This document shows positions 1 to 13,335 of a stretch of 64,000 nt of DNA, in pieces. The DNA comes from Perognathus longimembris pacificus (Eukaryota; Chordata; Mammalia; Rodentia; Heteromyidae). Position 1 is the first letter of the stretch. Each line of letters starts with the position of its first letter. The notes below the pieces were generated by a model. It saw only the letters and a list, made by a program, of their open reading frames with translations, did not search any database and was not told the origin of the DNA. The position numbers and the translations under genes are program-made. The DNA lies in contig NC_063188.1 of NCBI RefSeq assembly GCF_023159225.1, positions 36,074,021 to 36,138,020 on the forward strand, read 5' to 3'.

Positions 1-705
1 ACCTTTTAAAATATTTTGATAAATTTCCTTAGTCTAGTTTCATACATGCATATAAACTACTTCATATTTGTCATGTTCCTTTGGCTTTCTTCCCTCCCTG
101 AAATCTCTACTTTACCAAGAAGTCTCATTTTATAGTGGGTATTTTAAATTAAAAACAAATTCAGAGACCATTCGATCTGAGTTATGGAGCCTTCACACGG
201 TTGTATATCTTGTTCTGAGTCAATTGAGTATTCAGGGGTTCCAAACAGAGTTATAAGAGGTATAAATAAGCAACAGAATTGGACTAGAACCCAGGTGATG
301 AAGGCATTTGCTGCTACCCCCAGGACAAATGACTTAAATTCTCCCAAGCTTTGTTTACTGTTCTAATAAACAATGTTGCTATTGCAACTATGACTACATC
401 TATAAATACAAGATGATGATAACAATGATCACAACAATCACTACCACTGCTACTTTGATTAATAATAGAATAACTATTGTTGCTATTATTATAAAGTTCT
501 TGGGAGCAATAGAACGGGATCCCAAAAGTGAAAATGCTTTTATATTATAATTTATACAAATACTAATCTGTCATACTTGTATCTAGTCAAAGTATTCACC
601 AATTTACAAAGGACCTAAAGAAATGAAGATATTAAATAATTTTTGAATACCTACTGTATGCTCACTACTTGTGAACACAACAAATCCCATCCATTAAAAA
701 GCTCA
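1..705. other. Intron, no recognised element
   Basis: AT-rich sequence of the IL1RAPL2 intron that follows the exon at 8475-8628. Short open frames here look random. Trinucleotide-like text (aacaatgatcacaacaatc) at 415-490 is low complexity. Confidence 0.7.
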
Positions 706-1190
706 GGTTTAGGCAAGTCACAGCAGAGGATCACAAGAGCCCAATAGCTATACCCTTATGAACACATAAGATGATGCTAAGTGAAATGAACTCCATTTAT
801 GGAAACGATTGTTATATCACTGTTGTAACTACTTTCAACGTGCTATGTGTAACTGTAGCTTCTAATATTGATGATCTTCTTGTATCCCCTTCCTGTGGTT
901 GTACCTACACTATCTCTGTATCTTATCTGAGTATATTGGAAATTGTGTATACTGGTATTAGAACTAGGAAATTGAAAGGGAATACCAAAGTTGAGAGACA
1001 CAGGGTAAAAAAAAAACTACAAAAGCAATACTTGCTTTTGTACAACTCATGGGGGGAAAAGGGAAAGGGGGAGGCGGGAGGGGGAAATGAGGGATGAGGT
1101 AAGAAACAGTACAAGAAATGTATCCAATGCCTAACGTATGAAACTGTAACCTCTCTGTATATCAGTTTGATAATAAAAATTAAAAAAAAC
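706..1190 (+). mobile_element. Truncated L1 3' end
   Basis: 3' UTR of the young rodent L1 family: conserved text from 'aacacataagatgatgctaag' through a G-rich purine tract (1050-1096) to 'gaaactgtaacc' and an A-rich tail. No ORF2 remains apart from chance frames. Confidence 0.85.
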
Positions 1191-2171
1191 TCACAGGCTA
1201 GCTGAGAAAATAAGACAATGAAAAAAAGTAGGTGATTGTGATTATGATATAAAGAAAATGTTATTGAGGTTGTTGAACTTACGGACATAAGCAGGATGCC
1301 AAAAGAGTGAGGTACTTCTTGCCTACTCAGTAAGTGACACACTTCAATTTTCTAAAGCTCGCTATGTGGAAATTCAGCACTCTGGAATTATCTCAAGGAG
1401 ACAAAAATAGTGTTATATGGACATACACATTTTGAAAATGTCCCAAAATATATCCTATATGAATTTAGAATATTACAATATATATTAGAATGTTATAGTC
1501 AGTAAGTTGCCCTGATATATTTTGCAGATAACTTGCCATTTTTCCCCTTTAAATATCTCTTTCAAATATTCTTGTAACATCTCAGTACCACAGATGACCA
1601 TTTGTGAAATAGCTCCCCAGTGCGGGGAAAAATGTTTTCACAACTCCAAAGAAGAATATGCTTCTGTCTCTACATGTCTGCTTTCAGAATCACAAATCTG
1701 GATCCTGAATTTCTTATTGCCACACACTGAATTACATGTTAATTTATCTTTATTTAGTTAATAATATTTAACTTCGTTTCAATTTTGCTACCTCACAACT
1801 CTATTATAGTGACAATTAACCTCATTATTGTCCACTTTTCCTTAATTCAGAATGAAATTTGGTACATTCTATCTTTCATACATTTTTACTTTTCTTTGCT
1901 TATTTCTTGGAATCACCTCTAGCTGAGATTCAGTTATATGTATCATCTCTAATGATTTTAACTGAAGTACTCACTGAGAGCTAAAGAAAAGGTGCCAAAT
2001 GTCAAGTGTACTAATTCCAATAGAGTATGTAATTCCAACAGGGAATTGTTGAAGACAAAACAGTGAACATCCAAAAAGGTATTATATAAGAAAGATGGAC
2101 ATCATGACCAGTACTGTAACTGTTCTTTAGATAAGAAATATATTCTCTTCATGAAATTTATGCTTTGTGCT

Positions 2172-2356
2172 TGATTGGAGCTTGGGACTCAGGACCTGAA
2201 CACTGTCCCTGGCTTCCTTTTGCTCAAGGCTGGCACTCTACCTCTTGAGCCACAGTGCCACTTCGGGATTTTTCTGTTTATGTGGTGCTGAGGAATTGAA
2301 CCTAGAGCTTCATGCATGCTAGGCAAGCACTCTACCACTGAGTCACATTCCCAGAC
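2172..2356 (-). mobile_element. IDL-Geo SINE, diverged
   Basis: Reverse orientation: Geo half (ctgtccctggcttcc ... ttgagccacagtgcc), then ID-like half ending 'attcccag'. No duplication seen. Confidence 0.85.
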
Positions 2357-3026
2357 ACTCAAAAATTATATTTAAGAGTCAAAAATTCCTATGCACCCTT
2401 TCATTTGTACAGTTGCTTTAAATAAGAAAATGAATGGACATCAGTTAGCACAAATGTGCCCTACAAGGAGTAATCGATAGGGGTCTAACTTTCTGGGAGC
2501 CATGGTCCTAATTCTTACATAGTTATTCTCCTAGAGACTACTTCTCCTATTTCATTGTCTTTATTCAGACTAATATCCATGAACTCACCACATCACTATG
2601 CCCCACTGTTTCTCCAAACTTACCCTCACCCTAGTGTCACAGCATTCACAGAAAAGGCATAGAGGAGCTGATAGCCAGACCCACAAACTACTTATTTTCC
2701 AATATGAATGTGAATTTTCTTCTTCTGTGTATAAATGTCTGGCATTTTCCATACAAAAGAAATTATTCTAACAAGCTACATAGTCTAAAATATATGTGGA
2801 ACAGTGCATTAGTTAAACACTACAAACTGAACTTAAAAGTACTTGCTATAATCATCCATTTGACTGATTCCAAAACACATTTTGCAGATTCACCAAGATT
2901 TATGTACCCAGAATGCTGTGCTACTACCCCAAATTGTTACCTAACAGCCAGATCTTTGAGGCATATCATATAATTAGCCTCTCTCATAAAGTCATTCAGA
3001 GAGCAGCTGGTTAAGATATTGTTCCT

Positions 3027-3251
3027 GGGGCTGGGGATATGGCCTAGTGGCAAGAGTGCCTGCCTCGTATACATGAGGCTCTGGGTTCAATTCCCCAGCA
3101 CCACATATACAGAAAACGGCCAGAAGTGGCGCTGTGACTCAAGTGGCAGAGTGCTAGCCTTGAGCAAAAAAAAAAAAAAAAGCCAGGGACAGTGCTCAGG
3201 CCCTGAGTCCAAGGCCCAGGACTGGCCAAAAAAAAAAAAAAAAAAAAAAAA
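3027..3251 (+). mobile_element. IDL-Geo dimeric SINE with target duplication
   Basis: The left monomer is ID-like and tRNA-Ala-derived, with an A box (tatggcctagtggcaagag) and a B box (gggttcaattcc). The right Geo monomer starts 'agaagtggcgctgtgactc', and the element ends in poly(A). The 14-bp duplication aagatattgttcct lies at 3013-3026 and 3252-3265, so this is a clean, fairly young insertion. Chance frames arise in it. Confidence 0.93.
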
Positions 3252-3382
3252 AAGATATTGTTCCTAATGTATGAAATATCCCCAGTCAGGAACTGAGGAA
3301 ATGTCTACAGTTTTCAGGAAGAAAGGTATTTGCATATACACCAGAGAACAGCTTAATGTTTATTTTCCTAAATGCCCAATGC

Positions 3383-3608
3383 GGGCCTGGGAATATGGCC
3401 TAGTGGTAAAAATACTTGCCTCTATACATGAAGCCCTGGGTTCGATTCCTCAGCACCACATATATAGAAAAAGCCGGAAGTGGTGCTGTGGCTCAAGTGG
3501 TAGAGTGCTAGCCTTGAGACAAAAGAAGCCAGCGACAGTGCTCAGGCCCTGAGTCCAAGCCCCAGGACTGACAAAAAAAAAAAAAAAACCAACCAAACAA
3601 ACCACGAT
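3383..3608 (+). mobile_element. IDL-Geo SINE with target duplication
   Basis: Flanked by a perfect 16-bp duplication (cctaaatgcccaatgc at 3367-3382 and 3609-3624). A-rich tail with some C interruptions. Confidence 0.93.
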
Positions 3609-4507
3609 CCTAAATGCCCAATGCTCATTTCTAAAAGGCTGCATAAAAGCATACATTTGTGAATGATTTGCCACATGAATGGTGAATTAAGTATCGAAAT
3701 AAAGTTAATTAGTGTTGGTTTTATGCTTTTGTTCATTTGTAAAAGTCCTAATAATTTTATGTTTGCCTTTGACCTGTTCAAGGCAGACCTCCCCTTCTCA
3801 TCTCAAGAGATGGTATTCTATTATTCCACTCATCCTCTTCCATTTCCTTCCACCTTCTTCCATTATCGCATGCTCTACAGTATCACCATCTGCCTTTCCT
3901 TATCACATCAGCTAGCCCTCTATACGAATTCAACATGAGAATAAAAGAAAAAATCTATAAAATAGCAAACAGCCACCTAAAATATGCAATGGGAAATAAA
4001 ACTGTTAGCTGTGGGCATGTTTGGCAAATGAGCTAAATGGGTTCTTATGCCTCTTCCTGCATCTTCCAAAGGAATAAAAAGAAAATTCCACAATAATATT
4101 AGGTATGCCATGGTTTATGCAATATAAATGTTTTAGAAAAATAGCATCTAAGTCAAATTCTAGTTTAATACAGGAAGTAAGCTATTTAAAGAAATACTCT
4201 GGTGAATTCTTTAATATGAAGAAATCATTCTTAAGAAAAAGAGTATCTTCTATTTTATCAGTATTTAATATCTGGATTCTGGATCTTTTTCATGCTTTGT
4301 CTACTTACAGAAAGCAGCAGCTATAAACCTTAAAAAACTTGCTTTGTTGAATATGTATTCTCAGAATTTACACTTTTTCTTCTTTTTTTATGATTTTTAA
4401 GTACTGGTACAAAGGATTTACCATTTTATAAAGGGATGTATAAATAGAATATTACCTTGATCACCTATTTCTAAGTTCTCACCATTCTAACTGTAGAATT
4501 AACATTT

Positions 4508-4600
4508 TATATTTTAAATTAATTACATTGTCAAGGTGATGTACAGAGGGGTTACAGTTACATAAGTCAGGTAGTGAGTACATTTCTTGTCAAAATAGTC
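4508..4600 (-). mobile_element. L1 3'-end fragment
   Basis: About 90 bp matching the L1 terminal segment in reverse ('aaggtgatgtacagagggg', 'gagtacatttcttgt'). Related to copies at 29395 and 45880, a subfamily slightly different from the young one. Confidence 0.7.
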
Positions 4601-4951
4601 TTTTAAAATTTGGTAATGCTATGACACGTGTGTGTTTGGAATACATCACTTTAAATAATTTCAATCCACATAGTTTTATAACTAATCAATCCTATTAATT
4701 ACATATTGAATTTTAATGCTATGTTTATATACTGGTAAACTCAAAACAAGTCTTAGTAGGTTCCTATTTAAATATTGCTTGCCTTATATTTTGAACTGAG
4801 AGCATAATCTGTTTAATTGCTTAAATACTGAGCATACAAAGAATATAATACTGCAAACAAAGAATCAACCTTCCAGAGAAACCTCTTAAACTTCCATTTT
4901 CAGAAGCCATTTTGTTTCTACATCATGCATAACATTTAAATTTTGTGAATA

Positions 4952-5178
4952 AGCTGGGTCCTTGTGACTGATGCCTGTAATCCTAACTACTCAGGAGGCT
5001 GAGATCTAAGGATCATGGTTCTAAGGCCAGCCAAGTTGGGAATGTCTGTGAGATCCTTATCTCCAATAAACTACTCACAAAAAGCCTGAAGTAGAGCTGA
5101 GGCTCAAGTGGTGATCAAGAGCAGTAGCCTTGAACACAAGGAGGCTCAGGGGTAGAGCCCTAAGACAGGCAAAAAACA
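4952..5178 (+). mobile_element. B1-like/Geo composite SINE
   Basis: The left half resembles a 7SL-derived B1/Alu monomer (gactgatgcctgtaatcc, actcaggaggctgagatc). The right half is the Geo monomer also found in IDL-Geo (gctcaagtggt ... agtagcctt). Confidence 0.85.
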
Positions 5179-5639
5179 AAAATAGTGTGAATAGATAAAC
5201 TTCATATCTTCCCATGTGAATGGTGGCCACTGACCTGAAGATAATTAGGAATAAATTTAGAATGACCATACTAGCTCCTAGTTCATTTCTGTGCATGTAA
5301 GACATATTTAGTAAATGTTTATGTGGCAAGTGAATAAATAAAACCTGTTTGCATTGATTGAAGGAGGTTGCTTTGCAGTACACAGGCTTGATGTTTCCCT
5401 TGGTTACGAATGACCTGAATTTTCATGATAGCTCTAAGGAGTTTAAAGGAAACAATTTGGAACCTATAAAAATGCACTTGTTTTATGGTAATAAAATAAC
5501 ATTCTCACAAAGGAAATCAAATCTATGGCTTTCACTTGTTTAGCCCCATTCTCTCATCTAGTGTTTCCTAAAGCATGACACCTGGAAGGCTAATAAACGT
5601 GGATGCTATGCCCTCATAGGGAATCCTTAGTACATGTTT

Positions 5640-6120
5640 AGGCTAGTCATAGCAGAAGATCACAATAGACCAATAGCTATGCTCTTGTGAACACATAAGA
5701 TGATGTTAAGTGAAGCGAACACCATGTTATGGAAACAAGTGGTATATTGTTGTAATTATTTTCAACATGCCATGTGAAACTGTGCCCTTGTTTTTCATTT
5801 TTCTCTCTCGTATTCCCTTCCTGTGGTTTTACCCCCGCTATCACTATATCTCATCTTAGTACTCTGGATACTGTATATAGGTGTATTAGAACTAGGGAAG
5901 GGAAAGGGAATATCAAAATTGGGAGACAAAGGATAAAAAGACAAACAATTTCAAAAGCAATACTTGCAAAACCATTTGATGTAAACCAACTGTACAACTC
6001 ATGGTGGGGGAGAAGGAAAGGGGGAGGAGGAGGTAACAAGTTGAACAAGAAATGTACTCACTGTCTTACATATGAAACTGTAACCCCTCTGTACTTCACT
6101 TTAAAAATAAAGAAAAAAAG
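5640..6120 (+). mobile_element. Truncated L1 3' end
   Basis: Same L1 3' UTR family as at 706-1190, with the G-rich purine tract at about 6003-6031, the terminal 'gaaactgtaacccctctgta' and an A-rich tail. Confidence 0.85.
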
Positions 6121-8474
6121 AATTCTGCGGACAACTAAGGGAGATTGTATTACTCATATACTCAATTAACATGTGAGGATGTATTTAAAATTGTAATCCT
6201 CACCCTTGTTTGGTCTCTCAACATTATTGTGATGCTTATCAAATTTTGAGAACTTCTACAAGATATTCTGATGAAATTCTACAAGTTCAGAGAAAATAAA
6301 TTAACATCTTATAAAATATGCGCAATGAGTAATTCTAGCTCTTCTTGAAAATCTCAAATGAAAAAGTAGAAGCAAACTGTTGTGATCATAACTCTAAAGG
6401 AGGTTTGGTATTTGCATAACTCAACTTAAAATCAGTCCAATTCTATGAAGTTACAAATTTTAGTATATGATCGCCAAATGTAAGTGAAAATTTGTGATTA
6501 TAGTCTAAGTGCCTATGCCTTACATGATCAGGTTATGGATTATTTGTATATAACTAACAATTGAATCTTCTGCCATGAATGAATCAATTAAGTCTAGTTC
6601 ACATTAAGAAAAGCAGAGCTATTGTATTTGGAATTGGCCCAACATGGTAGTTCTTTTGAAAGGTCACGGGGTGAAAATGCAATTCTAATGCAAAGAACTA
6701 TTTAAGCTTTCTCAAAAACTGCTCTCCAAATACAAACTAAAACATATAACCATCATTTATGATATTGAGAACTAAATCAAATCTTGAGGGTCAAAAATTT
6801 GAAATATGACTGAACACAGCAAATAAAATTGTTTGTATGATTTTTCCACTACCCTCAAAAGATACCCAGACATAAGCTAAAGTACTGTAATACATACATC
6901 AGTGAAGTTACATAATTAGCCAACTGGCTATTATCAACATTAGATCATTAAAAAATTAGTCAGAAATAAAATAATATAATCAAAATTGATGGTTTGGATA
7001 ATTTCAAAGTTTACTGTAGTTCAAAGTTTACCTGTAATTCAAATGTATACTTGTAAACACGTACACATAACTCTTTAAATTGTATGTATTCACAATATAC
7101 CTCCTGATATTATATACAGATGGTGAAATAATTGCTATGATCAAGAAAATTAATTCCTATCCCTTTGTATAGTTATCTTCTATTTATTTGTTGACGTAGA
7201 ATCTGAAATCTACTCTTTAACAAGTTTCAATAGTATAATTCAATATCATTCACTGCAGTTCTCACATTGCTCATTAAATCATTAGACTTATTCATCCTAC
7301 ATAATGGCAATTGTGTATATGCTTTTTGACTTAAAACTTCCTGATTACTACTCCTTGCCACTGTTACTATTATTCTACTCTCTGTTGTTATGTATTTAAT
7401 ATTGTTAGCTTCTACATAAGTACAATCATGATATATTTAAGGTATTTTCCTAATATAGATTTCTGTAATGGGAAATCTAAAACATTTTGAGTGCCAGCAT
7501 GCTGTTGCAAAAAGCTCCATAGTTGACATAGGTCACAAAAAAAGGGTAGTTGCACCAAAATATTGCATGAAATTTGGTCAGGCTATGTATATATGGTACA
7601 TATGAAACACAAATGAATTTTGCATTTAAACTTTTAAAAATTCCAATTCCCCAAATATTTGATTTATTTGTAGATATTCCAATATAAAAAAATAGATCTG
7701 AAAGATTTCTCCTTGAGTAAGAAGACTCAACCTAATTAGGTAAATTAGCCAAAATTTACTCATGAGTATGAATAATAAAGAGTAATAACAATATATATAC
7801 ACTATAAATTATACCCAATCATACTCATTGTGAAAGACATCTTTACATCCCATGTTTCTGAAAATTGCTTCCTAAAATTCTCAACCAGGTAAATATACTC
7901 TGGGTTTACCTCTTGCACTCATAGGAACCACTCATTTACATTTTTTCTTCTATTTAGTTCTAAAACATGCACATATTTTTCCTTGAAACTTCTTTAAAAG
8001 ATAATAAAAGCTCAAAATAATGATCCTTATTTATGGATGATTTTCATAAATATTGATGATTTTCGTAAATACTTTTTGGATATGGCCCGAGATGATTTCA
8101 TTCCAAAATACCAATAGAAGCTCACTCTGAAAGCAGCATTCACTTACATGTAGAATCCATACACAGGCTAAGCCAAGTTCTAGACTGGTTCTAGTATACC
8201 ATTTCTGAGCTCTGTATTAACTGTTGATGAAGAGTGCATAGCTAAGAACCTTAAATAAAGGTAGAAATTGTGTTCTTGCCCCCTAAATCAATCATTTGTG
8301 TTCTACACATCAATTTTGTTTAGCACAATTTATTAATAGTGAGATTTCCAAATGTTTGACTTGCTGACAATTGTAAATTCATAGCAAGTTGTCTCTGTGA
8401 ACAAAATTCTTTCTTCCTAAAGTAAATTATAATTTAAAATCACATTTCCTTAATTTACTGGAACTTATCCCTAC
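6121..8474. other. Intron, no recognised element
   Basis: 2.3 kb of AT-rich intron adjoining the donor of the exon at 8475-8628. No young repeat, RNA gene or long frame is visible. The same applies to 1191-2171, 3625-4507 and 5180-5639. Confidence 0.7.
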
Positions 8475-8628
8475 CTGTAACTTTCAGTTCTGTTGTTCGT
8501 CTTACAAGTTTTCCTTCATATTTAAGTTCACATGTGTAATTTCCTCCATCTTCCTCTTGAACCTCCTGGATTAGAAGAGCATTTCCCTTCTGTATTATTA
8601 TGCTTCTCCACATTTTTGGCTTGCATTC
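8475..8628 (-). CDS. IL1RAPL2: IL1RAPL2 internal exon, second Ig-like domain
   Basis: This 154-bp exon encodes 51 codons plus one base, from ECKPKMWRSI to RRTTELKVT. It is the bulk of the second Ig-like domain. GGNYTCELKY carries the YxC cysteine of the Ig fold and an N-glycosylation sequon (NYT). The minus-strand acceptor is tttctctgcag followed directly by GAATGC, and the donor is ACAG/gtaggg. It starts in phase 0, matching the exon at 25252-25438, and ends after one base of a codon. That is compatible with the Ala that follows KVT in IL1RAPL2. The third Ig domain, transmembrane segment, TIR domain and C-terminal tail must be encoded below position 1, outside the window. Confidence 0.97.
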
Positions 8629-8998
8629 CTGCAGAGAAAATATTTGCAAGATATTAAAAAAATACCACTATAATGTTTTAGGGCTGACAATTTAGTATCT
8701 TCACATTTTTGTATTCTTTTTAAAATTCACAATAATTAGCAAAGGATCAAGTGCATCATAAGCATATCTCACTAGGCCAAGTTCACATATCATTAAGGGC
8801 CACTTTAAAAACCTGATGCCAACGTCAAGATGACATTACAGGTGATGTGTCAAAAATAGAAATGTATACAAGCTCCCAAGAGATACAGTAGAATCTTAAA
8901 AGCTGTTAGTAGGAGGAAGAGACTGATCAGCAAAAGCAAAGGAAGGTGACTGTTATCAAAATGCAGAAAACTTTGTGAGAGTCTGTACTCCAATTACC

Positions 8999-9092
8999 CA
9001 CCAAAACACCAGAAGTAGAGCTGTGGCTCAAGTAGTAGAGCACTAGCCTGGGTGCTGGCCATGAGTTCAAGTTCCATGACTGGCCCCCAAAA
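8999..9092 (+). mobile_element. Isolated Geo monomer
   Basis: 'ccagaagtagagctgtggct' to 'gagttcaagttccatgac' without a recognisable left half. About 370 bp upstream, in the sense of IL1RAPL2 transcription, of the exon at 8475-8628. Confidence 0.75.
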
Positions 9093-9185
9093 AACAAGAA
9101 ATGTACTCACTGCCTTACATATGAAACTGTAATCCCTCTGTAATTCACTTTGACAATAAAGGAAAAACTGGGAAAAAAGAAAAAA
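9093..9185 (+). mobile_element. L1 3'-terminal fragment
   Basis: 'aagaaatgtactcactgcc' through 'gaaactgtaatccctctgta' and an A-rich tail. Directly abuts a Geo SINE monomer on its left. Confidence 0.75.
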
Positions 9186-9531
9186 AGTGAAATGTGGGGT
9201 AAAAATAAGCAAAAGATAGAAATAAAAGGTTACTAAATATTATGATAATGTTCTCGTCCATTCTCATATTAATATTTTCCGTCATTAAGAGGCTATCATT
9301 CATTTAGCCATTTAATATACACTGTGGGAATCTTTAATATTATTAACTATTCATTATAGGCTCTTTTATTGGCAATAAAGTTAACAATTTATTCATTAAT
9401 TTTGTCAAAACTAATACTGATATGTTAGAATCATCTTCTTTGTGGTCCAGAAATCCACTGGACATGTACAGTCTAGAAAGTCAAGATTAAGGAGTTCTGC
9501 TGAAACAGAGCTAGATTTATTCGTTATAGAC

Positions 9532-10031
9532 NNNNNNNNNNNNNNNNNNNNNNNNNNNNNNNNNNNNNNNNNNNNNNNNNNNNNNNNNNNNNNNNNNNNN
9601 NNNNNNNNNNNNNNNNNNNNNNNNNNNNNNNNNNNNNNNNNNNNNNNNNNNNNNNNNNNNNNNNNNNNNNNNNNNNNNNNNNNNNNNNNNNNNNNNNNNN
9701 NNNNNNNNNNNNNNNNNNNNNNNNNNNNNNNNNNNNNNNNNNNNNNNNNNNNNNNNNNNNNNNNNNNNNNNNNNNNNNNNNNNNNNNNNNNNNNNNNNNN
9801 NNNNNNNNNNNNNNNNNNNNNNNNNNNNNNNNNNNNNNNNNNNNNNNNNNNNNNNNNNNNNNNNNNNNNNNNNNNNNNNNNNNNNNNNNNNNNNNNNNNN
9901 NNNNNNNNNNNNNNNNNNNNNNNNNNNNNNNNNNNNNNNNNNNNNNNNNNNNNNNNNNNNNNNNNNNNNNNNNNNNNNNNNNNNNNNNNNNNNNNNNNNN
10001 NNNNNNNNNNNNNNNNNNNNNNNNNNNNNNN
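9532..10031. other. Assembly gap, 500 N
   Basis: Exactly 500 N, equal in length to the second gap in the window, so this is an arbitrary scaffold-join length and not a measured distance. Frames spanning it are meaningless. Confidence 0.99.
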
Positions 10032-12564
10032 ACAGTATGGAAAAGCCATCCATTTACTTTTCCAGTTCAATAATATATAAGCAGAGACAAACCTGTGAGT
10101 TTTGAAGTCAGTTCTCTTACTTTCTAGATAGGAATGTGAAGAAGTCTTGCTACTAGATTGAACCTTCATAGAAAGGAATGTGTAAAAATTTTCCAGAGAG
10201 TTACAAGAATATAGCAATAACCAATATGTATGAATACTCAGCCAGGTAGCTTCATCTTTTTTGGAATTGTCTATTTTTCACATATTATCTAGTCTCTCTG
10301 TTACTCATCTTAAATTTTCAACAAAGTGGCAGCCAAACACTGTATAAAATAGAGAAAGCACAGAGGACAGCTGGGAGGGTACAACAATCAATCAAGGCCA
10401 AAGCCTTTTATCATCTAAATTCCAAGTCTGTTCATTGAGGCATTAATGACATGGATGATGGGGCAGATTATGCAGGCCATAATATTTGGAAAGTACTTTG
10501 CAATTTCCCCACTACAGTATATAAAACATCTATATTTATCCAACCTCACCCCTTCCCTCCATGCACACATCCTAAAGCAGTATTATTTTTTCTCTGACTC
10601 TCAGGCCCCAGCTGTGGGTGCCAGTGTATTTTTGTTTAAATTAGTTTGGAAAATGAGCACCTATTTATTAGTTTTTTCATTATCACATTTTTTCTATTAG
10701 CAGGAGTTTTGACAACAAAACAAAAATGGCCACTAAAGGTCACAAGTATAATATTTTACAGAGATGGTTGCTTTTTGTCCAAAACAACTACCCATACACA
10801 TTTTCAGAGAGCAAATTTAAGTAATATTATAGAGGACATCTAGATATAAAGCTGTTTCACTCCCTGGAGTCTTTGTGAAGAACAGTTAAGGGTCTGTCTG
10901 AAATTATATTACATACCATGTCTGGCAAGGTTTATCACCTATATGAGATTTGCTTCTGAGTTAAACCTTGGGATATAAGGTTTCTGGGAAAATGAAGAAG
11001 AAAGTCAGAACACAGAGGGAAAAAAACTCAGCCCAGCTGCCACTGTCATCATACAATAATAATCCACAATTATTTTCGCATTGCTTCAAACTCCGATAGC
11101 CTCAGATTTCTAAAGAAGCATTCTGAAGGTCATTAAACAAAAATATGGTCCCTCTGGGCATTTTGAGAGGAAAGGAAAATGAAAATTGAGCTCCTACACA
11201 TTCACAAAGAGGTGGTGGGGCCAGGCAAATGAGCCCACACTTTTTTTTTTATTCAAAGATAAATGAGTTTGTTTTCTAATGTCATTTGAGGGGAAAGTCC
11301 ATATGCAATTAGTTCTAACTATTTTTATTTTCTTCGCTCACGGCTTTGCATTTTTCCCAGGAAGTTAAAACTAAAGAATGTGCAGAAATTAAAAAAAATT
11401 ACTCCTGATGAAGAACATCCTGGAATCTTTTACATGTTCTTTGAGATATATCTAGATAAACCCAAATGCTTTCCAAATTGCCATCTGGACTTGTAAAGGA
11501 TTCTTTGTACCCAATGGAGATTTGTTTGTTTATACTTTTATGCTGTGGCTTAAGAAAAATCACCCCAGGTCACTTCATTCCTTTGAAGACAATGTAGTAA
11601 CTGAAAACCAGCTTTATGTTAATACAACTTTAGGTTGAAATCCAAAGTTCACATTAGTTCTGTGATTTTGGAAAATTTTTCTTAATTTCTTCAGGCCTCA
11701 CTTTCTTACTTCACATTATTAAGGATAATAGTATTAACTATCATTTGAGTAGCCAGAAGTCAGACACTTGCCAGGTTTACTCATTATAATTTTATTGGAT
11801 ATTACTATGTCCAATATAATACATACTATGTCCAATTACAGCAGTAATCCACTACAGAAATTATTTGCTATTACTAAACTTCCCATATTCTGGACCATGT
11901 CTCTCTTGATCCTCTTACTCTGTTTTATAAAAATGACTGCAAATGAACTAATCAGATAAAAACAAGTTTTTCCTAATTTGTCTGCCAGCAAATACTTTTT
12001 CCCACTAAAAACATAGAGTACCCAAGAAGATACTTCAACACTAACATTGCCAAGTAGGTAAAGGAACTATATTTTTATCATAGGAGTACTTATTGTATCT
12101 TTCTCATCACTTCACATAGATGACCTCATTGTTTGTGCCTACCTATTAACCTTTTACAGTTACTTTGATGCTCATTGTACCTAGCTAGGTGTAGGTGTAT
12201 GTGTATACTGTCAGAAGACTTCAAAGCTCTTTACTCCATTATTTACAGTATTCTCTTAAACACTTGACTGCAACGTGTGCTTCTCTCTTGTCCGTTACCT
12301 AGTGGACAGACAATATTGTCATACCCCACTGCTCCAGAACTGTTTAATTCTCACAGACCATGACCTTTTAAACACATAGGATAAGCCTGAAGACAGGTTT
12401 TCTTTGAGACTAGGACGAACAGCCAAAGGTACAAATGTATGCAGGTTCCTTATCAACCTTAATTAAATTTTCCTTACTATTCATTGCCCCTCAGACTATT
12501 AAAATAAATTATATCAAGTTGAAGATTTGGCTGAAGGCAAATATTGCCTAAATTTTACAGGTTC

Positions 12565-12566
<2 letters not shown>
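10032..12566. other. Intron, largely unique
   Basis: 2.5 kb after the first gap with no SINE or L1 I can recognise, the longest repeat-poor run in this intron. Old diverged elements could be missed. Confidence 0.65.

Positions 12567-12619
<53 letters not shown>
12567..12619. repeat. (TG)n microsatellite
   Basis: 53 bases of pure TG. Confidence 0.98.
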
Positions 12620-12620
<1 letters not shown>

Positions 12621-12621
12621 G

Positions 12622-12912
12622 AATGTGAATTTAGGGCCTTGTACTTGCTATTTAGGCACTTTACTACCTGGGCCTCACCTCTAATCCTTTTTGTTTTAGT
12701 TATTTTTCAGTATAGTCTCATATTTTTTTTTCCTGGGGCAGCTTCAGATTGCAAGTGTTCTATGGACTCTTGACTTGAAAATAATAAAAAGTACACTACT
12801 ATGCCCCTTTGCTCTTTGGAGGTGAAGTCTCACTAACTTTTACTCTGGTTGGCCTTCAACCACAATCCTACTCTCTGCCATTGGATATATGGGATTATAG
12901 TTGTTAGCCACC
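12622..12912 (-). mobile_element. Old ID-like and B1-like SINE fragments
   Basis: About 12622-12690 resembles a reversed ID-like monomer (agggccttgtacttgc). 12800-12912 resembles a reversed B1 (ggccttcaaccacaatcc, gggattatag). Strongly diverged. Confidence 0.5.
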
Positions 12913-13093
12913 ATACAAAATCTATTCCTCCAATTACTTCTCTTCTTTATGTTATTAGTAGGACAAATTCATTGAGGATATACATTTTATAATCAAACTG
13001 GAGTCATAACACCAAGTTGTATGTTCTTAAGAACATTACCAAATCATTCTAAGCCTCAGTTGCTTATACCTGTTAATAAAAAAAAGGTGATAG

Positions 13094-13335
13094 TTAGCCA
13101 GGCACCCCTAGCCATGACTGTAATACTTGTTACTCAAGAAATTGAAATCTAAGAATTTCAGTTCCAAGCTAGCCTTGTCAGGAGAGACCAGGAGACTCTT
13201 CTCTTCAATTAACTACCAAAAACTGGAAATAGAGCTATGGCTTAAGCAGTAGAGTGCTAGCATTGAGCAAAGAAGCTCAGGGACAGCTCTCATGCCCCGA
13301 GTTTAAATTCCAGGGCCTTCACAAAACAAAATTAA
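13094..13335 (+). mobile_element. B1-like/Geo composite SINE
   Basis: Diverged B1-like head (13100-13205), then Geo half ending 'ccgagtttaaattccaggg' and an A-rich tail. Confidence 0.8.

Noticed and set aside
3090..3110. tRNA genes suggested by A and B boxes
   Set aside because: These boxes belong to tRNA-derived SINEs; no free-standing unit folds as a mature tRNA with correct ends.
3019..3267. Short frames over SINE copies (also 15758, 18999, 27297, 33298, 46326)
   Set aside because: They translate IDL-Geo SINE sequence and recur wherever the SINE occurs, so they are not genes.
5774..6169. 131-codon plus-strand frame
   Set aside because: It covers the L1 3' UTR including its G-rich tract; similar chance frames arise in other copies.
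9411..10217. Long frames across the first gap
   Set aside because: They consist mainly of unknown residues through 500 N; the same holds for frames at 48431-49055.
12567..12619. Repeat arrays as possible CRISPR
   Set aside because: They are dinucleotide microsatellites without spacers, in a mammalian genome.
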